A stretch of DNA of 64,000 bases from Prosapia bicincta (lineage: Eukaryota; Arthropoda; Insecta; Hemiptera; Cercopidae). The notes beneath the pieces are model-generated. The model worked only from the letters and a program-made list of their open reading frames with translations. It ran no database searches and had not been told where the DNA came from. Of the stretch, positions 10,893 to 22,604 are shown piece after piece. The position numbers and the translations under genes were made by a program. The stretch is taken from the NCBI GenBank assembly GCA_036971475.1, contig JBAIZL010000008.1, positions 9,420,263 through 9,484,262 on the forward strand, given 5' to 3'. The first letter of the stretch is position 1; every line of letters starts with the position of its first letter.

Positions 10893-10965
10893 AGCTCTGA
10901 AGAGTTGGATACCGACACTGAATTCGAACCTGGGGAAGATATGACAATTGATACTCGCAGCAGAT
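10893..10965 (+). CDS. alpha-Cat: alpha-catenin P-linker exon, alternative B
   Basis: This 73-bp exon follows GATTATTTTCAG and ends at GTAAGG, with the same phases as exon A (in 0, out 1). It encodes 24 residues starting SSEELDTDTEFEPGED and ending TIDTRSR. Its EELDTDTEFE resembles the human EELDDSDFE core, and both Thr residues have an acid at +3, so CK2 acceptors are kept. The intron between A and B is 61 bp. Joining A to B gives AAA-TAG, a stop, so the two exons can only work as alternatives. I infer that B is the ancestral-like version, because it keeps the phosphorylatable pattern. Confidence 0.9.
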
Positions 10966-11429
10966 GTAAGGCATTTCTTTGTTGTATATAAATCGTAAAT
11001 TTACATCTTAAAATGAGGTGTGTTCAAAAAATATAGAACTTATGAAACAGTACATGTTCTGATAGATGGTGCATACTTGCTACAGTTTGAGTGTCACAAA
11101 CTGAAAGCTGAAAATTGTAAGAACTATTACTGTACAACCACAAATATAAACCTGTATCTCAAAATCAAATTTAACAAAAAAGAAAATGATAGATAAACAA
11201 CTAGGTTTATATTAAATTTATTTAAAGTAGTCTAGATGTAGCCTAATGTTGAAAAGGTTTGTGAATGTTTATATGAGAAAAGAGGTTGTATTGTGAGTGG
11301 TACAATTAATTTGAAACGGACATGCAATTGACGAGTAAAGATCTTATATATACTTGCACAATTCTAATCTGTAATTTTTTTGTTTCTTCATTATTCATTG
11401 ATGATGTTGGAAACATCTACAATTGATAG
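10966..11429 (+). other. alpha-catenin intron, with a possible mariner end
   Basis: At about 11,013-11,045 the sequence GAGGTGTGTTCAAAAAATA resembles a Tc1/mariner terminal repeat. A similar sequence is on the minus strand near 15,625-15,650 (AAGGTGTGCTCAAAAAATC). No transposase frame was seen. The remainder is featureless. Confidence 0.35.
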
Positions 11430-12055
11430 GGATCATTGTCTAAGATACCGTTAGCAAAATTGACACAGGCTTTGTTAACAATGTCACACAATTTCATAAT
11501 AAAATGCCACAACACTCAGACCACCCACTCCAAATTAACATTTTGCCTTCAAATCCATATGCCAACAGAATCACCGATGTCCACTGAAAACACCAACAAA
11601 GAAATTAACCTAAGTTCACAGAAATACCTAGTGACACAATGACTTACAACATATGGCACAAAAACAATACATCAGTGGAGAAAGAAATATATTATACTCC
11701 CATACATTACAAAACCTTAAATAAATAATCACTCAACAATTCCAAAAAACAGGGCATGTAATAGCATTTAAAACTCGCCCCAACACAAACAAGAAAAATA
11801 CACTCTAAGCACAAAATATAACTAATTTAATATTGACCAAACAGATTGCAGCTTCTAACAATTAATTATAAAGCACGCCATAATTACATGGCCCTCAACT
11901 ATAACCTAGAAATTCTTCACTTCAACAAACAAGAACCACATCTACACACTAGAACAAATTTAAAGAAAACCAAAAAATTAAACGAATGAAGCAAATACAA
12001 TCACATACACTTTTTGACCACATTCTTCTGCTATCTAGATCAGCAATGCTTTGAA
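11430..12055 (+). pseudogene. decayed Penelope-like GIY-YIG relic
   Basis: The A/C-rich plus strand has the base bias of other Penelope copies here, and conceptual reading gives fragments such as GHVIAFKTRPNTNKK (about 11,752-11,797), then a segment resembling the GIY-YIG tail. The 68-codon open frame at 11,436-11,642 has no recognised motif. The call rests on composition and short similarity to the copies at 16-17.6 kb and 37.3-37.8 kb, so it is tentative. Confidence 0.4.
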
Positions 12056-12315
12056 ATGGCAAATCTATACAGCAATGTATATTTCATTTTTATTATATTT
12101 TTTAAAAATTATTAGTGTGGCAAATCGTTATTTACTTAAATTCAAACATAACAACATTTCATTTTCATAATAACATAAGAAATTCATCTTATCATTTAAT
12201 TTTTGTTTTAAAACTTGAATTTCCATAACACATTCGTTGATACTTGACAAAGCATGAATGGCATCAATCATGAATGGTCAATACTGTGGTTATATTTAAA
12301 CGGCTTTATCTAGAT

Positions 12316-14811
12316 CAGTGGTTCTCAACCGGTGGTACGTTACGCGGGGACATTTCAGGTGGTACGCAGTCATATATTAATAATAACAATAAAAACTGTT
12401 ATGATGCAACATTTCTGCGTTAAGAATACAATTCCTCCATCTGTGTTTTACGTAGAATAGTGGCAGTTTGACGCTGACCTTGCCGCTACACAAACAACCC
12501 GAGTGACTCAATTCCTTCTCCCACTCCTCACCCCCGCCACTCATCACGATCATGACCATCCCACCCCGTCAGTTTTGCTTTGACAGTGGCATGAGCTGGT
12601 GTCACGTTCTTTTGTGTTACTTTCTCACCCAGTAGTTTCATTCTGATGCCAATGTTAGCTGTTTTTCGATTGTGTTCCATGAAGTGAAGTTTAGTTTTAG
12701 TTTTTAGTAGTAATTCAGCATAGTTTTTAGTGGACATAATGAAGCGATATTTGACTAACCCCTCCACCTCTAAGGACAGTCAAAAGAAGATTAAACCTCA
12801 GCCAAATCGTAAGTACGATGCAGCGTATTTACAGTTAGGATTTATAGTAAAACCTGGCACAGAAAATAAGGATAATCCTATTCCACAATGTGTTGTATGT
12901 TCAGAAACACTTTCAAATCAGAGCATGAAGCCTTCCTTACTAAAGCGGCACCAGACTGCTAAGCATCCCGATTTGGTTGACAAACCTATTAAATTCTTTC
13001 AAAGAAAATCTGAATTGTGTAAGAGAGAAAATCACTGCATGGCAAAATTTATAAATATAGACAAACAACTGGTCAAAGCAGTTTACCTTGCCAGTTATAG
13101 AATAGCTAAAGAAGGGAAGCCTCATACAATTGGAGAAACACTTTTACTTCCGGTCGCTAAGGATATGGTCGAGGCAGTATTAGGCGTAAAGGCAGCAAAG
13201 GAAATCGAGAAAATTCCGTTGTCCAATGACACAGTAAAGGGCGAATTCTTGAGATGTCTTCGAGTATTGAAGAACAGCTTTTACTTCAACTGCGCGAATG
13301 TAATTATTTTGCACTGCAAGTAGACGAAAGCTCAGACATAGCAAATATGACGCAGCTTCTCGTATTCATCCGTTTTGATTATCAAAGTGAAGTAAAGGAA
13401 GAATTTTTATTTTGCAAACCTCTTGAATCAAACACTAAAGCTGAGGACATATTTAATGTCATAAATGAGTACATTATGAAAGTGGGAATATCATGGTCTA
13501 AATGTGTTGGTTTGTGCACGGACGGAGCAAAAGCTATGTCGGGTCATTTCAGTAGATTAGAAGCAAGAATAAAAAAAGTTGCTACAGAATGCCAAAGTAC
13601 TCACCGCGTTATTCACCGAGAAGCTTTGGCTTCCAATGGTATGGCTGCCAACCTTAAGTCTGTTTTAACGGATAGCGTGAAGGTCATTAATTTTATTAAG
13701 GCCAGGGCTCTTAATTCACGGCTTTTCTCTTTGATGTGTGAAGATATGGGTGCAAAATATCAAACTCTCCTCCTACATACCGAGGTTAGATGGTTGTCAC
13801 GAGGCAAGATCCTAACTCGTCTATTTGAAGTGAGGTCAGAAGTCTTAGTGAACAAAATCATGACATGAAACACTTGTTCAATGATGAAGAATGGCTATCA
13901 CGATTGGCGTATTTGGCTGATATGTTTGATAGGCTTAATATCTTGAACATGGGGCTTCAAGGGCCGAGTACAACAGCGTTCACTACCAACGATAAAATAT
14001 CATCCTTCAAGAAAAAGTTGGTTCTGTTTCGCTCTCAAGCACAGGACAAGGATTTCTCTGCATTCCCTACTCTTGCTGCATTTTTGGAAGAAAATGGTAT
14101 TTATCTGAAGCCAGAAGTGACTGATGATATCACTAGTCATATGGAAGCCCTTCAAACGAGTTTTGATAAATATTTTAATCAAGATTTTTCTAAATATGAG
14201 TGGATTAGAAATCCATTTTCAGGGGAATTTCCTAGTCACTCAAAAGAGTGTTTCATCGACCTTACAAGTGACAGCTCAATGAAAGATTCGTTTAAAGAAA
14301 AATCTTTAATAGACTTTTGGATGGGGACAAAAACTGAATACCCATCAGTGTTCAAGCAAGCAATAATCTTTTTACTTCCATTTGTAACCTCGTACTTATG
14401 TGAATCGGGCTTTTCAGAACTGCTGTACATAAAAAATAAATACAGAAACCGCATTAGTGTTGAAGAGGACTTAAGAATCAAGTTGAGTTCAATCGACCCA
14501 GATATAGAAAATTTGGCCAAGGACAGACAACAACAACGAGCTCATTAAGATCTGTTTAAATTTAAATGACTGTGTTCAATGAACTAATTTGAGATTGTTT
14601 TTAATGTAAGATACATTTCATTTTGTATCTAAGTAAATTCTATGTACATACATACAGTTGTAGAATGCATTTTTATTTTCCTAAACATGACCAAATGTAA
14701 ATTATATATAATTATTTATAAAAATAAAAATATATATAAATATAAGGTGGTACGTCAAAATATCTGAAAATTTCAAGTGGTACGTGGTTACTAAAAGGTT
14801 GAGAACCCCTG
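12316..14811 (+). mobile_element. hAT transposon (ZBED5/Buster-like), 2,496 bp
   Basis: The element starts CAGTGGTTCTCAACC and ends GGTTGAGAACCCCTG, near-perfect terminal inverted repeats differing at one position. A perfect 8-bp direct repeat ATCTAGAT flanks it (12,308-12,315 and 14,812-14,819), the hAT hallmark. Subterminal repeats GGTGGTACGT and AAGTGGTACGT sit inside each end. It contains one plus-strand transposase gene split by two frame breaks. It lies in the intron between the P-linker exons and the next constitutive exon, in sense orientation. Intact ends suggest it could still be mobilised by a related transposase. Confidence 0.95.
12739..14548 (+). pseudogene. hAT transposase, broken by two frameshifts
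   Basis: ATG at 12,739 opens a frame (MKRYLTNPSTSK) with a BED-type zinc finger: CVVC at about 12,892-12,903, then HQTAKH. Near 13,235-13,250 the reading shifts frame and continues with EEQLLLQLRECNYFALQVDE, followed by SSDIANM (catalytic-core region) and LCTDGAKAMSG. A second break near 13,850-13,868 moves it again; the last part (about 13,865-14,548) holds LAYLADMFDRLN and the C-terminal hAT dimerisation domain, with SYLCESGFSELLYIKNKYRN. Family members run about 600-650 residues, and all domains are present. Only the two shifts appear to inactivate it, which points to recent decay. Confidence 0.92.
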
Positions 14812-14819
14812 ATCTAGAT

Positions 14820-15980
14820 GTGTGTTTTCTATTCCCACTGCTATGATATGATTCAGCGATATAATGTGTTGTAAGCTTTGCATTTGTATTATACACCATT
14901 GGCCTTTCCTGTCTCCAATATTTGAAAACATTGTCTCAGTAAATTTGTCATAAATTTAGTTAAATTATAAATTTATCAAATTATTAAATTGTTAAGTAAA
15001 AATTTAATTAATTGTCATGGATAACAAAATCCATGACATAAAAATATCATCACATCTTTAAATTTATTTGAGTATGTTTGTTAAAAACAAACTGATTAAA
15101 AACTGTTATTAAACAGTTTGATGTTAAAAACTGATTGATTCTGTCAATCTCAATAAAATTTTTATTTATTGGATCGACAGAGAATAACAGTACCTAGGGG
15201 GCAAGAGTATCCAATACTTACTATCCATGAGGTACTTACTCTATTTGTAGGTTGACAAAATATTTTGTTTCATTTTTTTACTGAAAGTATTGTCCATTCA
15301 CTAAAACATTGAATAAAACAAAATTTGTAAATATTGAAGTCGTATTGTCTGCAGGCAAGATCTGTTTTTGCAAAATGACAAGTGGGTTGGTTTTTGCAAC
15401 AAGCAGTGGTACCATTCATATATTATTTGTTATCTGGTGAAGCATGAGATATAATTACTCCTGTTGTTACATCATATAAGAAGGCTTTGTATTTTAGGAT
15501 TACATTTTCAAAATAAAAGAAGGTGTACAAGAACACTTGAGAATGTGATATTAAATGGCAGCTATAATAAATGTGAAGTTACAGCAGGAACAAAGTTTTT
15601 ATTAATTTACAAATGTTCAGATTTTTTGAGCACACCTTGTATTAGGTTTTTCAAATGATATTTATACTTGCAGTATCCTAATAACTATAAGCTTTTATGA
15701 AATGAATTTTTTTTTAAGACTTCTTTATTAGAAAATATCAACTAATTTTATATTTGAATTTTGGAGAATTCAAAAATCTAATTTCTAAAGAAAAAAGTAT
15801 TTGAAATAAATATATTTATTGTTTAGGTATTCCAAGAAAGATTTTAGAGCTAGAATTTAACATTATGAAATATTAATATTTTATCACACTTCAAAACACT
15901 TTAAAAGTGATTTTAAATATCTTTAAAAGAAGGATTTTAAAATCAGTAAAAGTGATCAATATTTAAGGTAAGTTACTTAG
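14820..15980 (+). other. alpha-catenin intron: no gene; possible mariner relic
   Basis: AT-rich intron. On the minus strand, about 15,460-15,650 begins ACAAGGTGTGCTCAAAAAAT, with a mariner-like terminal repeat look, and continues as an unrecognised non-coding relic. Nothing else seen. Confidence 0.4.
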
Positions 15981-17632
15981 TACACTTTGACATTACTTGT
16001 GGCCAGACTTTTTGTTAACTAAAGATTGTTAACTTACTGTTGGAAAAAACATTTTGAGTGAAGTAGTTCTGTTGTGTAATGGTGTTCAAAATGTGTGAAC
16101 GAGAAACAAAAATAATCAACCGCCAACAATCACCCGCACACAAACTAGCACGCCATATGGATAAAACTATTAGAAAATACATACAACTAGACACAAATAA
16201 ATATAAAAAACACAATAGATCTAGTAAACAAATTAAGAACATTAAAATCCTTCATAACTCAACCCTTGCATCGTTTGACATCACAAAACCTATATACCAA
16301 TATCCCAGTCACAGAAACACTTAACATATTACAAGACAATCAAGGACTTAACAACACTCCAGAAAAATCACAAAAGAAATCATACACATTTTGAACACCA
16401 TTACACAACAGAACTACTTCACTCTCAACAAGAAATATTACACACAGAAACAAGGCTTACCAATGGGTTCACCGATTTTAAGCATCCTCACAGAAATATT
16501 CCTACAACACATAGAACAGAATAAAATCATAAATAACTACAAACACACAGATATGAAAATATATTAGCACAGATATGTAGACGATGTTTTAATACTATAC
16601 CGAGGAAACATAAGACAATCCCAACAACTCCAAACACATATAAACAAAATACACAAAAATATCCAGTTTACTCCAGAATTTGAAAACAACAAAACTTTGA
16701 ATTTCTTAGACATCACCATAACAAAAAATCAAAACAAACGAATTCGACATATACTGCAAGCTAACCATGACAGACACACTGATACACAATACATCGAACC
16801 ACCTAATACAACATAAACACGCAGCATTCAAACATTTACTACACAGACTAAACAAGATACCTATGTCCACAACTAACTACACAGAGGAACGAAAGACAAT
16901 CAAATATTTATCTCACAAAAATGGATATGACAATTTAATAGACAAACTACACAGAAAAATACTCAACAAGAACAGTAACAAAAACACAAACACAAAGAAA
17001 TTCATCACCCTCACATACCTAAACAAACTCACAAATAAAATGGCACACCAATTCAAAAAATCAAGATACAATCTAGCTTACAGAACAACAAATAAAAGCC
17101 AAACAGCTATCAGACACAGCATTAATTACAATATCAACACATACAATAACCCAGGAACATACAAACTACAATGCAACAACTGCAATTAGTTCTATATTGG
17201 ACAAACAGGCAGATCTTTCGCTGAAAGATATAAAGTATACAAAAGCGCACTGCATACTACTATTGAATCCTCCTTGAAAAATCACCTCACAGACACTAAA
17301 CACTCATGCAATAGTATGGAAAATAACATGAGCATCCTCCACACATGCAACAAGGGCCATAAATTAAACAAACTAGAACAATATGAAATATATAGGCATA
17401 GCAACACACATAAAATGGCATCCTATATAAACAAACACGACACAGATCACACATACTCTTCGATCACATCACTTCTAACTTTCACCAAATTAGCACAACT
17501 GCAAAAATCCTAGCGGCAAAAATACAAGGCTGAAGAAATTGTAAGAGAAAAACGTTTCCTCCAACTGTAAGTTAACAATTCAACAACCTTTAGTTAACAA
17601 AACATCTGGTCGCAAGTAATATCAAAGTGTAA
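15981..17632 (+). mobile_element. Penelope-like element with inverted terminal repeats
   Basis: Left end 15,981-16,050 (TACACTTTGACATTACTTG...) and right end about 17,556-17,632 (...CAAGTAATATCAAAGTGTA) are inverted repeats of about 70 bp, both containing GTTAACT/AGTTAAC blocks. Between them the plus strand encodes a decayed RT with QGLPMGSPILS (about 16,452-16,484) and RYVDDVL (16,571-16,591), then a GIY-YIG segment with FYIGQTGRSFAERYK (about 17,191-17,235) and YEIYRHSNTHKM. At 16,046-16,095 there is an inverted copy of RT bases 16,386-16,432. Stops and frame changes make it dead. Confidence 0.85.
16079..17513 (+). pseudogene. Penelope RT + GIY-YIG protein (multiple frameshifts)
   Basis: Readable blocks in order are MDKTIRKYIQLDTNKYKK (about 16,159-16,210), a palm start with TLASFDI (about 16,264-16,284), QGLPMGSPILS, the YVDD catalytic box with both metal-binding aspartates, ITLTYLNKLTNKMAHQFKKS (about 17,003-17,062), TYKLQCNNCN, a stop, then FYIGQTGRSF and a C-terminal region rich in His and Lys. 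The domain order RT then GIY-YIG is diagnostic for Penelope-like elements, which prime from target or telomere 3' ends. At least four breaks separate the blocks. Confidence 0.82.
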
Positions 17633-18488
17633 TATGTAATTAACAACCAGCTCGTCATGAACTGCAACAGGTTTTTGATATATTAGGTAAGTTGTACAGA
17701 TTTTACAATTAAACTGTATTCATCTTTCTAGTTCTTAGCCAATATTCCACGTACCTTGGCAGTGTAGGCTATGATTTTTCTATACTTCAAAGTAGCTCTA
17801 CATGTCTCTTTGAAATGAAACTAATATTTTTAAATCCTTCTTGGTTATACACTTTCTACACTATAATTGTACTGTTTTAAATCTTATTGTGTTCCTACCT
17901 TAAATTTTTCGATTTTTATGAAATAATTGAATTTCTTTAATTTATTGTAATAGTAGAAATTATTCTGTTCTTCTGAAAGGGGAGAAATTTGGGTTTTCGT
18001 CTATTTGAATAAAAAGTCTTTTCAGTAATTTGAATTTGAGGCTTTGAAAAAATTTAATCAACAAAATGTTTGACATTCCAAGTTTTATAATATGAACATT
18101 ATAAATATTCATATGAGAAAAGGGCACAAACCAATGTGTTTTCTCATAATAATGCTTTTATACATTACAGCATTAATTTTGGCCCTTTTTCTGCATTAAT
18201 CCTCTTGGTTCTTAGTTTTAAAGAAACTTATTCCATCATCCGTTTTATAACTCTCAGGTCCCTTTTAGGGTGTATTTATTAAATTTAGTCTGTAGATTAG
18301 ATCCTAAAACTGTTAAATTCATAATTTTTGTTTATATAATTTATTTAGTAATACAGAAGTTTAAGTAAATAAATATTTATTTATCTCTCACAGTAAATAC
18401 AAATATTATTTTCAGATATATGATTTCAAATTACATTTAGTAGTATTGTAAGCTTAAAATGTTTGTAACTGCTATTGTATATTTACAG
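17633..18488 (+). other. alpha-catenin intron end: no gene
   Basis: AT-rich intron up to the acceptor TATTTACAG at 18,488. Nothing seen. Confidence 0.6.
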
Positions 18489-18556
18489 CAAGTGCTCATA
18501 CTGGCGAACATGGTGTAGATGAATATCCAGACATAAGTGGTATTACTACAGCCAGG
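18489..18556 (+). CDS. alpha-Cat: alpha-catenin, second P-linker/ABD entry exon
   Basis: The acceptor is TATTTACAG and the donor GTAAGT. It needs one T from whichever P-linker exon is used, giving TCA (Ser). It encodes SSAHTGEHGVDEYPDISGIT followed by TAR. Together with RSK or RSR upstream, the SS pair lies where vertebrate CK1 sites Ser652/Ser655 sit, so the distal phospho-cluster is constitutive. If both alternative exons were skipped, this exon would read out of frame and stop at TAG after nine codons. It ends in phase 0. Confidence 0.95.
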
Positions 18557-18643
18557 GTAAGTTGAACTTTTGTAAGTTTCAGTTTATATATTTCAACAAG
18601 TTAGGTCAATAATAGTAATTGTTATATAATTTCTTATCTCCAG

Positions 18644-18825
18644 GAAGCAATGCGAAAGATGACAGAAGAAGACAAACAAAAGATCGCTCAACAAGTGGAA
18701 TTTTTTCGTAGTGAGAAACTTAAATTTGATCGAGAAGTTGCTAAATGGGACGACACAGGCAATGACATTATTGTCCTGGCAAAACATATGTGTATGATAA
18801 TGATGGAAATGACAGATTTTACAAG
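18644..18825 (+). CDS. alpha-Cat: alpha-catenin, actin-binding domain exon 1
   Basis: The exon follows an 87-bp intron (acceptor TTATCTCCAG; donor GTTTGT, a weaker form). It starts in phase 0 and ends with two bases AG. It encodes EAMRKMTEEDKQKIAQQVEF, then WDDTGNDIIVLAKHMCMIMM and EMTDFT, the first helices of the five-helix F-actin-binding domain, nearly identical to vertebrate alpha-catenin in the WDD(S/T)GNDIIVLAK block. The first helices are the force-sensitive part of the domain in vertebrate work. Confidence 0.97.
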
Positions 18826-20633
18826 GTTTGTTTAACAAATTTGTAGTTTATTAATGGAGTTTTCATTTTGAAATAAATATTGTATAAAGATTTTCAAATG
18901 GCCCCTGTATATATTTTTAATAGAACCTTCATTTTAGTTCTTGTTTAATCCTTTTTAGTGCTAAGAGCCTATGCACATATAGGTTCATCAGGCTAAAAAA
19001 AATGCTACAAAAGGTTAATGACAAACTGCCAAGAGCTTATATAACAGTCTTTACAGGACTGCTCCTCGACTACCGAAGGCTTATATATAAGTCCTCTTTG
19101 TTTTGTTCCTTATGTAATAATTTTTTTAACATTTTTATAAAGTTTATACAATTTAATGTGAAAAATTATGGACAATGATGATATTGATTTGTTTGGTGCT
19201 AACTTGGTTTTATAGTATGGAAGTCTGAAAAAGTCACAAGGCAGTGTCACAAGTACTGTAATTATAAACAAATATGATTTTAATTTTATAAGTCTCACTT
19301 ATCATTGTAAAATATAGTTTGTTACAAAAATAGGCTAGTAAATTTTTAACAAAATGAAACTTTGGATTAGATAGCAGGAAGTACATAAATCAAATTAATA
19401 TTTTTCAATGAAATTCATATATTTTAGAAAAATATTTCACATAATTTCTTATGAATTTATGCAGTTTAAATTAGTATTTTTGTAATAAAATATAATTTTT
19501 TTTTTAAATATTTATAGTTTGGCATACAATTTAGCAACTACAAGATTTTTTCAAATATGTGTAGGCACTTTCTTGTTATCTCAAATCACTATTTGCTTTA
19601 ATCATATAATTCATTCAAAGCAATTAATAAATATGTAAGACAAAGTTGATAATTAATTATTTTTGCAGTAAATTACACCACATACATATTTCAACAGTTA
19701 TAAAAAGAATCTGAATCGTCATTTTAATTAATGGAGAATCGAGTATTGACGATTGCAATTGACATTTAGAATCGACATTTTCTAGAATCAGAATCAGCTC
19801 TTTCCTTTTTTTAAATGTTTTTCTGGAAACTGATTTATACTATGTAAAAGTCCTTAAATTTTTTCATATAAATGATGGACAGAAATATTTTATTTGAATA
19901 TTCCATTTGGCTCACAAGACATAATAGTCAAAAGTGCAAGGGCTTTTCTTGTTTAAATGACTCACAAACTGTGATAACATACAGTGAAGCAATAGCTTAG
20001 TTCCAGGATTTATTCTTGTTATGTTGAAATTCATCTCCTGTTTGTTTTATTGCTCATGTTTCATGGATCCTATTCTATATGGAGGAACTTATAGTTTTTG
20101 ATCAATTGAACAATTTTAGGTCCTTGGGATAAGTTTGTTATAAGAAACCATTAAAACGGCTATAAAAATCTTGCTTTATTTGTGCTGTCATTCAGATTTT
20201 GTGAGTCAGATATAAATATCTGTTTTACTGGTGACAGTTTTGAAAGGAAAAAAACAGTCGCCAACTCATAAGAAATGTGTTGCATGTGTTTATCTGAAGG
20301 ATGGAGACAATAACACATTCACAAAGATCAAACATACTAAATAATGCATTTTTATTTCATAGTTTAAAATCTAAGCCAGTGCATATAAAGTTACTTCCTT
20401 TTTATTTATTCTCAAATAGTATATTGTTTAGTAAACTGTACATGTTGTCAACAGTTTTTTTTCAACATTATAAACAATTGTTTGAGTGTTTCTCATTTAA
20501 ATATTGATGAAATAACAGAAAAGTATCATACCGGAAAGCTAACAAAAAAACACATTATATTTTTTAAACAAAGAATAAGTTAAATTAAATAGTTTGTATT
20601 GAATGACTTTAACCTGTTGAGTTTTTTTTTCAG
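18826..20633 (+). other. alpha-catenin intron: fragment of hAT-like repeat, otherwise empty
   Basis: About 19,690-19,805 is a diverged, reverse-oriented relative of the left part of the 3,330-4,086 element: on the minus strand it reads GAGCTGATTCTGATTC and ATACTCGATTCTCCATTAA. Near 18,958-19,090 are short hairpin-forming stretches of unknown meaning. A 68-codon open frame (20,301-20,507) has no coding character. Confidence 0.4.
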
Positions 20634-20874
20634 AGGACGTGGACCATTGAAGACTACTATGGATGTAATAAATGCAGCAAAGAAAATCTCAGAGGCAGGT
20701 ACAAAGCTGGACAAACTAACACGCCAAATTGCAGACCAGTGTCCTGAGTCTTCAACTAAAAAAGATTTGCTTGCCTATTTACAGCGTATTGCTTTGTATT
20801 GCCATCAGCTCAACATTACATCTAAAGTTAAAGCTGATGTTCAAAATATCAGTGGAGAACTTATAGTATCTGGT
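20634..20874 (+). CDS. alpha-Cat: alpha-catenin, actin-binding domain exon 2
   Basis: The acceptor is TTTTTTTTTCAG and the donor GTAAGT. The first base A completes AG to give Arg, so the join reads DFTRGRGPLKTTMDVINAAK. It encodes 80 residues, including ISEAGTKLDKLTRQIADQCP, KDLLAYLQRIALYCHQLNI and VKADVQNISGELIVSG, the central helices of the actin-binding domain. Conservation to vertebrate alpha-catenins is high throughout, and the reading frame is clean. It ends in phase 0. Confidence 0.98.
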
Positions 20875-21089
20875 GTAAGTATATTGTTATTCTTGTCATG
20901 GAAATAAATATGACTAATTGATTACAAGTTTTAATATTTAATGTATCTAAAAATATAATCGTATTGTCTTTTTATTAATATAGTACACTCCCTCTAGTGA
21001 GCTACCTAGGAAGCAGGCATTAGACCTGACTAACTGTCAGTATACTGTAAATACTAATATTCAGCCTAAATGAAGTATAGATCAATAAA

Positions 21090-21770
21090 TGATAGAGTTT
21101 AACCTCTCATATCCGGAACCTCCGATATCCAGAGGTAATATAAAAATTAAGTAAGCATCTTTATTCTGCAAAGTGTCTTCCCGTTGGACCAGTATTCTGG
21201 TGCTAGCAGTTAGCTCTTTGTTCTTTCCCAGCTCAGTCATTTGTGTTCAAGTCTCTGTATCGTACAGTTTACATATATTCTACAGTATCTTATGTAATTA
21301 GATAATTCAGTTATTTATTTTACCTAGAATTTGTAATCTACTATATACAGTATGGTGGAATAGCAGAAAAAACTGTTTTGTATATTGCCATAAGTTAGTA
21401 ACAGTTATAATCGCAGGTGTGAAGATTTGTTTCCAAGTGCCTAAAATTCGTGGACTTGCTAGATGTAGCTTTATGGGTTGCTACAGCATGGGATGCAATC
21501 AGGCTGATAACATTAGTTAAATCATGGCAATTACTATTTGTACATAAAACAAACAATAAGGGGATTGAAAACGTATTACAAACAAAAAACCTTGTTAATA
21601 AAAGAAGTGAAGAAATCGTCAGTCTTCTTTGAAGATGATTAAAGAAAACAAACCATGTTGCTTAGCAAAGCTTTCCAGGCATTTGACCACTGATCGAGTG
21701 TTTCGAATAATAAGATGAAGCAACAGCAGCCGATTGCCTACTGTTTCGAAGGTGGAGGGATATTTCACCA
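21090..21770 (+). pseudogene. pogo/Tigger-like transposon relic
   Basis: The sequence AACCTCTCATATCCGGAACC at about 21,101 resembles a Tigger/pogo end. About 21,450-21,632 reads VDLLDVALWVATAWDAIRLI and VKSWQLLF, like the C-terminal part of Tigger-family transposases (a typical ..AW..V...TI.N.W.. pattern). A second related end, AAACCCTCCCATATCCAGACC, is at about 22,047. No catalytic DDE region remains. This is a decayed fragment. Confidence 0.5.
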
Positions 21771-22604
21771 ATGAAACAAGCAAACCATCATTATATCTTT
21801 TTTAATATTGTACAATAATTACTGCATCAATAATTACTGTACATATATATCTTCGGTACAATATTAAGGAACTGTACATACAGGTATGTAACTAAATTCT
21901 ACATTCAGTTCTATATTGCTAATAAAATACAATATACAATACAATACAATAAATATTACAATTTTCAATAAATGTAACTTATTTATTTAAAACAATCATA
22001 CATCTACTTCCAGTTGGATTTGTGATTACATAGTACATCATTACATAAACCCTCCCATATCCAGACCAGGCTGTTGCCACATTGATCGGAATATGAAACA
22101 TTTTACTGTATTAAATTCTTCAAAATAAAGGTTAAGAACCTGCCTACTTCTAGACTGAGTAAATATTGCAGCTGAATATGGGGATACTCTCAGCACTAGA
22201 GCTATAACACAAAGGAACAGCTGCATACCAAATCCTAGCCTCCCATACAGTCTTCAGATCATGTACTGCTCAAGATAAGATTTTCCCAGCCGATAATCAA
22301 TTTACTATTATGTATAACCTCCATTATTTCTCACATGCACAAATTAAATTACAAAAGGATATTAATTAATTATTATCGACAACCATTACAATAGCTTTAA
22401 AGTAATTCTAAAAACTCACCTCCTCAGTTTAAATTTCCTCTTCACATGTAGGCTTTATAGTGTAATAAATGTCTAAAATTATTCACATTACACAGATTTA
22501 AGAAAATTTATATAAATAAAATAGTCATGATGCAAAATATAGCATGACTAATATTATACTAAAGTAAGCATTTATATATCTAAGATAACTATTATCATTA
22601 TTCA

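Noticed and set aside
16015..16242. Minus-strand 75-codon frame as a gene
   Set aside because: It contains ILNTITQQNYF-type RT sequence, the inverted piece of the Penelope element, not a separate gene.
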